Shown: positions 54,831 through 64,000 of the stretch, piece by piece | How positions within the stretch are numbered: position 1 is the first letter of the stretch | How the letters are laid out: each line of letters opens with the position of its first letter | DNA from: Mrakia gelida | Lineage: Eukaryota > Basidiomycota > Tremellomycetes > Cystofilobasidiales > Mrakiaceae | Assembly: GCA_024345305.1 (NCBI GenBank) | Contig: BRON01000004.1 | Location: forward strand, 744,001-808,000 | DNA length: 64,000 nucleotides | Direction: 5' to 3' | Position numbers and translations under genes: made by a program | The notes under the pieces: model-generated | What the model saw: only the letters and a program-made list of their open reading frames with translations | Told to the model about the DNA's origin: nothing | The model's database searches: none

Positions 54831-57800
54831 TCAGAGACGTCGACGTCTCCTCGCCGGCTCTGGAGTTTCGGTTGGAACGACGGGGTCGTTGACGACGCTC
54901 GCCGTTGTTGTTGGGAGGACAGGTACGACTGCTGCTCGGGTGGTGGTGACGGCAGTAGGAGCGACGGCTGCAACCCCTCCGGTGCAGGCGGCGAAGGCGG
55001 CAGGAACGACAGATCCACCGGCGTACTCGCTGTGGAGAAAGAAGAAGTCAAGGTCAGAACGGAAAGCTCGAAGTCCTCGGGACGCGACTCGAACTCACTC
55101 AGGGTAGACGCAGCCTTCGATAGGAACGTAGGCGAGTCCTTTGTCGTTAGCGTTGGTCCATCCAGTTCCGAGAGTGGTGGTGGCAGTGGGTCCAGCGACG
55201 GTGGCGGGAGGGAGAGTAGCGATCTGAAGGAAAGGGGACAAGAGTTAGCGACGACGCGACGAGAGCTCATTTGAGACGATTTCGGCTCACAGTTCCAGTC
55301 GCAGTGCTGGAAGAGGAGATCGATGTCAGTGAGGCGGAAAGGAGAGCGAGAAGAACGAAGCGATGAACTTACTATCGAGGAAGGTTGGCGACCTGCAGAC
55401 GACGACGCGACGAAGAGATCGAGATCAGCTCTGAGAAGGAGCAAGAGCGAGAAAGAGGCGACTCACAAGTCCATCTATGTTGTTGAGAGTTGCTGGTGGC
55501 CATGGGTAGAGAGCGACTTGAGCGGCATCGATAACTCCGTCTCCACCGCCGATGGAAGAGGGTGGGAAGGCTCAAAACGAGAACGACGAAGTCAGCTCGA
55601 CGAACTCTTCTCTCGACGCGAAGAACCGAAACACGTGATAACTCACTTCCGTCGAAGGGAGTGACTGGTCCTTGAGCGGCACAGAGTCCAATGGCTTCAC
55701 GAGGATCTGTAGGAATCCAGCCTTGAGCCAAGCCGAGCTGAAGGGGAAGAAGAGTCGCGTCAGAACGAGACGAGAGCGACGCGAGGCGACGAAGAGGTGA
55801 GAGCGAGACGGGAAATGAAGTGCTGGACGAACTTGGTAATGCCAATCGGGGGAAGCAGAGTCTGAAGAAGAGAAAGAAACGAGAGTCAGCCCCGAGCGAC
55901 GCAAACGAAGCGGAAGAGATCGAGCGGTCGAACTCACATCCTCGAGTCTTGCTGACTCCGATCTTCCAAGTCCAGAAGAACCAGTTCTGATTAGCGTCCA
56001 TGAATCTCATCGCGATCTGCTTGACGTCGGCCTGGGGAAAAAGGCGACGAAGGTTTGAGGTCAGCTCGCGAAGAGGTCGTCCCGTCGTCCTTCTCTTCCG
56101 GTCTCGACTGATCGAACTCACGATCCTCTGAGCATCCCAAGTCTGCCAGTTCTCCCAGGCCTCACAGACGGTAGCTCCCATCTGAGATCCAGACTCTCCA
56201 GCAGGTCCAATGCCTGTTGAGAAGAAGAAAAGAGGGGGAATCGAAGTCAGCTCGAGAAAGGAAACGAAGGCGTCGAAAAGTCGGTTTTCGATGCTCACCG
56301 TTCAACCAGAACCCACAGTCGGTCTGAAGACAGAAAGGGAAGAGGAGGCGACGAAGAGAGAGTCAGAAAAGGGACAAAGGACGAGCCGGGAGACCGAGTC
56401 GAAGGCAACGCGACGAAACTCACAGACGCGCCCGAGAACTCTCCTCCGATCGTGGGTCCGTGAGCTGAGAGCGAGGCGTTGATTCCAGCAGCTTGCCCGC
56501 AAGGTCGAAGGAGCTTCTCGGCCATGCTAGAAAGACCGAGAAAAAATCGAGGAGTCGAGCATTCAGCGAAATCGAACCGAAAGGAAAAGACGCGTCGAAG
56601 CGAGCTGAAGACTCACGTCTGAGGCCAAACCGAAGGATCGAAAGCGAGGTAGGGGTGCTGAGGAAGAGTGAAATCGACGAAAGAGTCAGCCTCTGAAGAA
56701 GAAAAGAGTCGAGCGAAGGAGGCGATACGAACACTGTCGATGATGAGACGATCAGCTCCGGTGAGGTAGTCAGCGAACTCGGCAGGTCCTTGGAATCCGT
56801 CGTGGATGGCGATGAAAGGCCCATTCCCAGCTCCAGTTCCGCTGTGACAGGAAGGGAAGGAAAGTCAGCGCTCGTTTCAACGAGAAGACTGGAGGACGAA
56901 GGACGAAGGACTTACGTCGCGTCTCGAACGGTCTGGAGAGCTTCTCGGTAAAAGGACTTGATGGGAGCTTCTCCGATATCGGCCCAGAGGATCTCGTTCA
57001 CGATTCCGAAGCTGGATAGGAGGAACGAGAGGAGGGTCAGGACGAGAAAGACGTGAAGAGGGAAGGAACAGGGCGAAGTGAGAACGAGATCGAGCTCGAG
57101 CGAGGACGAACATAGGGACGACGTCCTTGATCTCGGGCTGGGAGATGAACTCGGCGATGGTTCGGATGTAGGTGAGCGACCTCTCAGCGTTGGCGAGGCC
57201 CATGACTCCGCTCATGAAGTTGACCGCTGCGGAAGAAACGAGGCAGAGCGAGGGGCGAGGAGGAAACGAAGACCAGAACGACGCGTCAGTCAAGCTCGTT
57301 TTTTTGTCTTCCCGGACTCAGAACGGCGCCAGACTCACTTCCGACTCGACCAGAGTGGTTCTGAATGCGAGAAAGGGGATGAAGCGGAAGGAGAAGCGTT
57401 GGTCAGCGCTGTTCGACGTCGCGTCGAAGCTCGAAGAGAAAAGCTCACCCATCCGTTCTCTGTGCACGCGAAACAAGTAAGGGTGGTCAGAGAACGCAGA
57501 GGAGCAATATGCCACGGGAATGAGGTACTCACGAGATCCAGGAAGGGCGTGAAGGTCCAAGTTGATTCGAATTCCGTACTTTCGAGCCCAGGAGATCTGT
57601 TTCGGAAAAAGACTCGAGGTGAGCGTCCGAATCGGCTCGGTCGTCTTCGCAAACGGAAAAAGATATGACTCACAGCCTTCAAGAAGTAACTGCAAAAACG
57701 AAAAAGGGAGAGGGGAGGAAGAAGAGGTAGGTCAGCGAGACGCGAGGCGACGAACAAGGACGAGCGTTTGCAGCGACTCACGTCCACGAAACCTTGGGAA

Positions 57801-59415
57801 GGAAGACCTCGTCGCCGGTAGTTTCGATAGCCCAGAATCCGATGGGACTGAGGGAAGTCGAAGAGAAGGGGCTGTCAGTTCCGAGCAAGTTCGGAAACAG
57901 ACGACGAGACGTGCGCGAGCGACTCACATTCGAACGAAGTTCAATCCGGCAGCAGCGATCTCCATGAAGTCTCGTTCGGTGATGAAGGTCTCGTAGTCTG
58001 TAAACGTAAAAAAAAGGAGGGTCAGCGAAAGCTCAAAATATTAGAAGGGGACGAGCCGGGAATGGACGAACGCTCAGTCATGGCGGCAGTGAGGTTCGAT
58101 CCCATCGCAGCAGAGAGGGTCCACTCGTCGACGATGGCGGCAGCTCCAGTAGCAGAGCTAGCTCTCCAGTCCTCGAAGATCCCAGGGCAGATGAAGGGTT
58201 CCAAGACGAGCCATCCGCCTGTGAAGGAAAGAGGGGAGACGGAGGGGAGAGGTGAAGGAAAAGGGAGGCGTCGACGCGTCAGTTCCTCGATCTCGCACGC
58301 TCGAAGACACAAGGAAACGACAAGGATCGTACCGAGGTTGACCTGAGAGACGAGAGAAAAGATAGAGAAGAGAGAGGAAGTCAAAAAAGGCTCGAGAACG
58401 ACTGCTCTTCGAGAGAGAAAGAAGAGCGACAACGAACTCCATGAATGATGTCCTTCCCCCAAGTCCACGTCTCTCCAATCCTCGGCACCCACTCCTGAGC
58501 CCGTCCTCCAGCCAAAGCTCCGGTAGTCTTGGATCCGACTGGATCGTTCGCGTCGTACACCCAGTCTCCACCGAAGGTGTTGTTGTACACGACGTCCTCT
58601 CCGTTGTCGAGCCGAACGAGCGAACCTGACTTCCCCGAGATCGCGAGCAGGCTGGCAGAAGCACTGGGAGCGGATGAAGTCGCTGTGGTGGTGGGAGAGG
58701 TAGAGGAGGCTGAGGGAGTCTCCGTTGTCGAGGGAGCGGCGGCGAGGGCTGATGAGTTTCCTTTCCTCGACTGAGTGACTCCAACGGGGATCGCAACGGC
58801 GAGAGCGACGACGAGGAGAACGACTGAACCGATGAGGAGGAGTCGTTTTGTTCGAGGTTGCATTCCTCCCTTCGAAGGGTAGCTGAGGTCCCGAGCGACG
58901 TATCCATCCGACGCGGCGAGATGAGAAGGCTGAAGGATCAAGGAACGAGAGTTTCGGGAGGAGAACAAGATGAGAAAAGCGTCAGTTATCGTACGAAGAC
59001 AACATTAGAACGTAGAGAGCAGGGAGAAGGGAAGGATGGTGGGGAGTTGATCGAAACAGGAAAGGGGAGGAGCCGACTAGCTCGCGAGAGGAACGACGAC
59101 GTTGCCTTCCTCCCTCCCACCCTGGAGTAGCGAACCTCCCTCAACTTCGCCCCCCCGCTCCAGAATCTATCATCTCAACAACTCTGTTCTCGACCCTCCC
59201 TAGTCTCGCCATCTATGAAGAGTCTGGAGGTCCTTCCCTCGTTGACGGAAAGCGAGATCCTTCCTCCATCTGAGACGGCGAAAGGGTGACACCCCAAAGA
59301 GGGAGGAACGAAGGGAGCTCACCTCGTAGTGTCCTCCTGGAGGACTCCCTCGTTCAGGAGTGCTCAAGGGAGCATCAGAGTCGACGTGACTGTATCCAGG
59401 ACGAGTAGCAGACAT
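54831..59415 (-). CDS. Membrane-anchored exo-beta-1,3-glucanase (GH5, EXG family)
   Basis: This is a glycoside hydrolase family 5 exo-1,3-beta-glucanase that trims cell-wall glucan. The head MSATRPGYSHVDSDAPLST with PERGSPPGGHYE is cytosolic. KRLLLIGSVVLLVVALAVA is a type II membrane anchor and a Ser/Thr stalk follows. The catalytic domain has GVNLGGWLVLEPFICPGIF, RDFMEIAAAGLNFVRIPIG, YGIRINLDLHALPGSQNGWN, MFGIVNEILW with the acid/base Glu, RLIIDSHPYLAFDP, and GPTIGGEFSGASTDCGFWLN with the nucleophile Glu. IAMRFMDANQNWFFWTWKIG and LAQGWIPTDPREAIGLCAAQ close it. A C-terminal Ala/Thr/Val-rich extension ends ETPEPARRRRRL (TGA 54831-54833). More than 20 short exons are needed. Exon 58333-58342 has only 10 nt (V-N-L-G of the GH5 signature), and 16- and 20-nt exons occur near 55290-55400. 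Confidence 0.93.
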
Positions 59416-60277
59416 GCTGATTCAAGAGTGAGAGAGTGGCGAAGGGAGTTCCTGAGGATATGAGGAGGGGAGGGAAGGAAGGAAGAAGTCGAGCTCGAGT
59501 TGGGCTTGGAGGGAACCGAGGAGGGCGATGAGGAGGGAGGAAGAGGTATAGAGAGACGAATTAGGGGGGTAAAGAAGTCGAAGGAGGAGAGGAAGAGGAC
59601 GAGAGGAAGGAGAGAAGGTCGACGTTGGGAGTGAAAAGCAGGAGTGCCTGATCGAAAGGAGCAGAGGGTCGAGTGAGGGTCAGCTGCCGAGAGGATAGGA
59701 GGCGCTCTTGTTTTCGTCCCTGAGAAAAGTCAACACAGGTTCTAAACTCGGTTCCCTCTGATCTACAGAGCTTTACAGATCTCGCTCAGATTTGCAGTCG
59801 GGCTGAAAGAGGTGTCTACAACTCTGAGGCGCAGGAAGGACGAGGAAGAGTACGATCAGCCGGACCCGTCGAACGCCTGGTCACTCACCGAAAGCGAAGG
59901 AAGGAAAAATCTTCGAGCGCGACCTGGGCGTCTACGCAGAACCGATGAGAGATGAGATGGGTAGAGAACCAAGGTCTAGCTGTTGCGTGATGGTGTTGAC
60001 GCCCAGCGACTGAAGTTGAGCGACGCGTCGAGCGAACTCAGACGCGTCGCTTCCTCCTTCGCTCTTCCCTCCCTCCTCCTTATCTCTTCCAACCATCCCA
60101 CGGGTCCAGGAAAAAGCGCATCAAAGCATCCAAGAATCCAACTGACCAATGAAAAGAAAAAAACGAACGAACCAGCGAAGCCAAATCAAACCCAACCCGA
60201 CTCCCTCTTCCCTACCCTCACACCCACGCTCAAGCTCATTCAGCAAGCGCAACCTCCCGGAACGCTTTCCTCACTGA
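59416..60277. other. Glucanase promoter / SPC25 3' region, 862 nt
   Basis: Both neighbours are on the minus strand. The stretch upstream of 59415 should carry the glucanase promoter and leader. ACGCGTCG occurs twice close together near 60023 and 60041. No gene is recognised. Confidence 0.45.
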
Positions 60278-61612
60278 TCACGTACCAAACGCACGAGGCA
60301 CTAAATCAGTCTCCGAACTCAACCGACTTCGGCGAAGCAAGACGAGAGAAGAACGAGCATCGACGTACCTTTCTTCAAGAACCCGTAGAAATCGCGATCG
60401 TTGTTGAGCTCGTTGAGAAGTGTAGGGAGTTGAGCCAAGGGTGTAGAGATGGTTGGGACTGCAGCGAGAGCGAAGGGGAGGGGAAGAAGGGTGCGAGTTG
60501 AGCTCGATCAAGACAGCGAGCGAGGAAGAGGGAGGATTGGAGGAAGGGATCGAGAAGACGCACTAGCATAGTTCTTAGCTGAAATATCAACGATGAAGGA
60601 GTACTCCTTGGTCGGGTTGGAAGGGTTGAGGTGGGTGAAGCGGATGAGGAGGGTTTCGCCTGGCGAACGAGCACGAAGGAGGGAGGAGAGGTCAGCGTTT
60701 GAGTCGAGGTGTTGGGCGAAGTGGAAGAGCAGGGTTGAGCGTGTAGGTGGAAGGAAAAGACTGCGACTCACTTCCAACTCCATCAACATTCCAGCAAAGC
60801 TGCTTCTCGAGGAGAGCAAGGTCGCGAGTGATGCTCGTTCGGTGTTCAGCGAGGGTTGCGTCTCGGATGGATTTCTCTGTGAAGACGAACGCGAAACGAG
60901 ACGAAGTCAAGGAAGAGTTAGAATTCAGCTCAAAGTTAGTGTGAGGGATGGGTGAGAGGGTGAGACGACCAAGAGAAGGTTGAGAGGAGGGGGCAAACAA
61001 AGAACGAACCAGACCTCAGCTTCCCGACCTTTGCGTTCCACTCTGCCAGGTCTCCTCCCAGGACCTTCTCCTGCGACTCAAGCGACGAGAGGTTGGTCTT
61101 AAGTTCGGTGATAGCCTGCTGGAGCTCTGTGAGGTCTTGCTTCTCCTTCTCGAGGACTGGAAAAGACGGTTTCGAAGACAACAAACGAGGGAGGCAAAGG
61201 TCAGCTTGAGCTCTCTCTCTCTCCCTCCTTCTCCTTCCCTTCCCACCTCTCCCCTTTCCACACCCGCATCCAGAAGACAGATACATGGATGCATGGGCTC
61301 ACCCTGCAGCAGCCTACTCTCCTTGCTCCCCGCTCCTACGATCTCCTCCTCCAACCTCCTCTTCTCCTTCGCTTCCTTCTCCCTCTCGAGCTCCCTCCTC
61401 TCCTTCCTCTCTAGAATCTCTCCCTTCCCCCTCAGCACGAACGCATCCAGCTTGGCGAGGAAATCCTGGCACAGATCCTGGAAGGGTGCGAACGAGAGTT
61501 CAGGTTTCTGGGAAGTGGCTATGGACGCGAAGCCGGGTTGGGCATGGGAGGAGGAGGAGGGACCGGCGGAGGAGGAGAAGGGTTGGTGCGAGGTCGAGGC
61601 GGAGAGGGACAT
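60278..61612 (-). CDS. SPC25: Kinetochore protein Spc25 (Ndc80 complex)
   Basis: This is a subunit of the Ndc80 complex that links kinetochores to microtubules. The start MSLSASTSHQPFSSSAGPS at 61612 is followed by FAPFQDLCQDFLAKLDAFV. A long coiled coil comes next (RKERRELEREKEAKEKRRL, VLEKEKQDLTELQQAITELK with TNLSSLESQEKVLGGDLAE, and SITRDLALLEKQLCWNVDGV). The globular RWD-like head is GETLLIRFTHLNPSNPTKE with YSFIVDISAKNYAIPTIST, then PLAQLPTLLNELNNDRDFY with GFLKKVPRAFGT (TGA 60278-60280). The architecture (helical shaft, then LRFTH..P..P..E.SF.vdis....Y) and size (about 240 residues) fit Spc25. It is divergent from a Dbf2/Sid2 kinase gene with 257 nt between start codons. Confidence 0.88.
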
Positions 61613-61869
61613 CGTCGGAAGGGTTTGTTGATGATTGAGGTTCGCGATGAGAAGCGGGGTAGAGATGGGATGTATAGATGATCGAAGGGAGGGGAAGAGG
61701 GAAGGGTCGGAAGTGGGAAAGAAGGTTGATGGAAGTTGGGTGATTTCAGCCTTGCCTCTTCGAAAGAAAACAAAGAGGGACGCGACTCTCCTCGACCCCT
61801 ATCCCCTTCCCTCCCTCCTCCCTCCCCCCTCTCTCGCTTTTCGAAGCGACCGTTTCCTTTCCTCTCACC
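61613..61869. promoter_or_regulatory. Bidirectional promoter SPC25 / DBF2
   Basis: The 257 nt between two divergent start codons of cell-division genes must contain both promoters. No canonical ACGCGT cell-cycle box is seen inside, although such boxes are frequent elsewhere. C/T-rich runs precede the kinase ATG at 61870. Confidence 0.5.
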
Positions 61870-64000
61870 ATGATGTCGCGCGTACTCAAGTGAGCCCCAT
61901 CTCCTTCGTTCCTCCTCCTTCTTCGTTCTCTACTGACGTTGGTCGTACGTTGTTCTGTTCAGATCGACTCAATCTCTAGCGGATTCCTTCAAGGAGTCGG
62001 TCAGCTCTTCCTCCTCCTCGTCCTCTTCCAAAGAACCAAAGAACAAGGAAAAGGACAGAGATGGGCACTACTCAACTCCCCCAGCTTCCCCTACCAAGAG
62101 GGACTCAGGTACGTCTTCTCTTCTCTCTCCATGCGAGCGAAAGAAGGGAAGGGAAGGGAGAGGGAGAGGGAGGGAGGACAGCTTCGCTCTGGAGACGATG
62201 TTGACAGAGAAGCCCACCCTCTCCTCGTCCCTTCACCTCCTCTTCTCTTTTCTTTTCTCGAGCGTATATACTCCATTCTGATGCTTCTCTCTCCTGTCCT
62301 ACAGCTCTCCAATCCTCCTCGATCCCCTACGCTTCCAACTCATCCACGACCTCTCACCCTCCTCCTCCTCCGACTCCTTCCTCCCGCCAACCTCACGCTC
62401 ACGCTCACGCCTCATCGGACGACGTTCACATGCAGACCTACAAGGGGGCACCCCCACCGGCCCTCGCCGCTTCATCGTCGGCTCAGAGTCAGCTTCGGGA
62501 TCAGAGGATGTACACCCACAAGCCAGAGAGAGGAGGAGGGTTGGAGGATGTGAGGATGATGACGTCGAGACCCACTCAGGAAGGAGGACTGAAGCCTTGG
62601 GAGAAGGAGTTGGTCGATAGTCAGGAGGTTAGGAGGAAGGCTACTGTCGCTCAGCTTTGTGAGTACGGCAGAGAAGAAGGGGTCGGGAGGGGCAGGTAGG
62701 GAGGAGGAGGGGAGGGGAGAGTGGGCTGAAGGCGAGAGAGCGAGAGCTGATCGTTCAACCAACTTTCTGTTGTTTTTTTCGTTTCGTTTCGTTCCGTCCT
62801 CTTGCTCGACGTGAACAGACTTCCTCGATTACTACTGTTCGTACCCACTCTCCTTCCTTTCCTCCCTTCCGCCCTCATCCCTTCCCTTCTTGCTCAAAGG
62901 AAGTTCAAGCTCACCTTCCTCCCTCGCTTCCATCTCCCCTCCCTCCCTCCCTTCGTCCCTTCCCTTCCCCCCCTCCTTCCCCCAAACACAACCCACCCTC
63001 GCACCCCCACAGTCGACCTCCTAGGCTACATCCACACCCGTTCCTCCCGTCACGCCGTCTTCGTCAAGTCCGCCGAAGAGCGAAAGCTCGACCCCGAAGA
63101 CCCAGTCTACAAGAAGGAGTTCCGAAGCTACGCTGGACGAGAGAGGGTCTTGCTCAGGAAGAGGAGGACCAAGCTTAGAGTGGATCAGTTTAGGATTATC
63201 GCCCAGGTGAGTGGGGGGCGAACTGTTGAATTGGGGAGGGGAGAAAAGGCTGGGAGGGAGAGTGGAACGAGGGAACGCGAGAGGGAGAGAGAGCTGACAG
63301 ACTTTTGGGCTTGTTTTGTTGGATTGGTGGCTCGCAGGTCGGACAAGGAGGTTACGGATCGGTTTACCTGGCTAGGAAGGTGGATACGAACGAGGTTTGT
63401 GCGTTGAAGAAGATGAAGAAGACGACGTTGGCAAAGATGGATGAGGTGAGTCTTGCGTTCCACTCCGTACCTTCGCGTTATTTCGACCGAGGTCTACCTT
63501 CGCATCCCTGGAGCGAGTAGAGGCAGGCTTGAAGCTAGCTGACTGATATCGTTCTTCTCGCCTCGTCCTCAGATCAAACACGTCCTCGTCGAACGAGACA
63601 TCCTCACCGCTACCAAATCGCCATGGCTCGTCTCCCTCCTCTACGCCTTCCAGGATCCGGAACATATCTACCTCGCGATGGTTCGTTCTCCTCTCTACAT
63701 CTCTCATTCTCTCCCATGTCGTCCCTCGACGATCCTCTCGCGCTCTCGTTTCAATTCCATTCCATTCGCCTCGACGCGTCGAGCTCACCCTCTCTCTCCC
63801 ATTCTCTCTCGTTTGCAGGAATACGTCCCAGGAGGAGACTTCCGAACCCTCCTCAACAACTCGGGTGTCCTTAAGGAGGAGCACGCTCGGTTCTACATCG
63901 CCGAGATGTTCATGGCGGTGGATCAGCTGCACAAGCTTGGGTACATCCGTGAGTCGCTTCGCTTTTCCCTCGCTCTCTCCCCCGTCCCCACCTTTCGTCC
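61870..64000 (+). CDS. DBF2: Dbf2/Sid2-type NDR kinase of the mitotic exit / septation network (truncated by window end)
   Basis: This is an AGC/NDR-family Ser/Thr kinase that works with Mob1 at mitotic exit and septation. It starts MMSRVLKSTQSLADSFKES at 61870 with a Ser/Pro/His-rich head. The Mob-binding region reads KELVDSQEVRRKATVAQLY with FLDYYFDLLGYIHTRSSRH, where YFLDYY is characteristic of the Dbf2/Sid2 branch. Kinase motifs visible are IIAQVGQGGYGSVYLARKV (G loop), VCALKKMKKTTLAKMDEIK with the ATP Lys, VERDILTATKSPWLVSLLY, HIYLAMEYVPGGDFRTLLN with NSGVLKEEHARFYIAEMF, and LHKLGYI, where the last visible exon ends before 63950. HRD, DFG and the activation segment lie outside the window. 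One exon (62819-62836) has 18 nt and encodes the YFLDYY core. The assignment to Dbf2/Sid2 rather than Cbk1/Orb6 rests on DFRTLLNNSG and YFLDYY. Confidence 0.92.

Noticed and set aside
1..64000. Transposons, CRISPR arrays, prophage, biosynthetic cluster
   Set aside because: No transposase, reverse transcriptase, long terminal or inverted repeats, spaced repeats, or clustered biosynthetic enzymes were seen on either strand.

Overview
This window looks like nuclear chromosome sequence from a gene-dense, GC-rich basidiomycete yeast. Genes are cut by many short introns (mostly about 60-100 nt) with donors of the type GTNNGT and a very regular branch-site-like CTGAC/CTAAC upstream of the acceptor. 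The gene content (a DUF6534 seven-helix protein, a PL14-type lyase, a Dbf2/Sid2 kinase) and this intron style suggest a red-yeast-like Pucciniomycotina (Rhodotorula/Sporobolomyces type). That placement is inference. I see no mobile element, CRISPR array, virus or prokaryote-like island.

Layout: a DUF6534 membrane protein (512-2836 +); a Ubp9/CreB-type deubiquitinase (3232-7412 -); TIM13 (7717-8726 -) head to head with delta-COP RET2 (8896-11767 +); an unrecognised Cys-pair protein (12605-15886 -); a head-to-head pair of F-box-like paralogues, one intact (16401-17402 -) and one apparently broken (17487-18552 +); BFR1 (19468-22333 -); AP-1 sigma APS1 (22669-23907 -); an intron-containing tRNA-Ser(AGA) (24580-24720 +); a TatD-family nuclease (25605-27088 +); an EI24-like membrane protein (27289-28819 -); a secreted PL14-like lyase with a large disordered insertion (29428-32493 +); a small cupin (32799-33479 -); a MYND-finger protein (33782-35051 +); AP-1 mu APM1 (35436-38244 -) head to head with the giant TRA1 gene (38567-52071 +); ribosomal protein eL6 (52507-54015 -); a membrane-anchored GH5 exo-beta-1,3-glucanase (54831-59415 -); and SPC25 (60278-61612 -) head to head with a Dbf2/Sid2 kinase that runs off the window end (61870 +).

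Functional themes: vesicle coats and ER/Golgi traffic (RET2, APS1, APM1, BFR1, possibly EI24), chromatin and transcription (TRA1), mitosis (SPC25, DBF2), mitochondrial import (TIM13), cell wall (EXG) and ubiquitin turnover. These are ordinary housekeeping genes and I find no evidence of a dedicated multi-gene system.

The most unusual signal is in gene architecture. The window is rich in extremely small coding exons: 3 nt in TRA1, 4 and 6 nt in TIM13, 9-10 nt in the DUF6534 and glucanase genes, 14 nt in the deubiquitinase and TRA1, and a start-codon-only coding exon in RET2. Several of them carry or abut the most conserved residues of their proteins. Other items worth a second look are a GG-AG (not GT-AG) intron in APS1, the stop codon in one F-box paralogue, the unrecognised Cys-pair protein, the lyase insertion with a Kex2-like site, and repeated GACGCGTC palindromes near intron branch sites.
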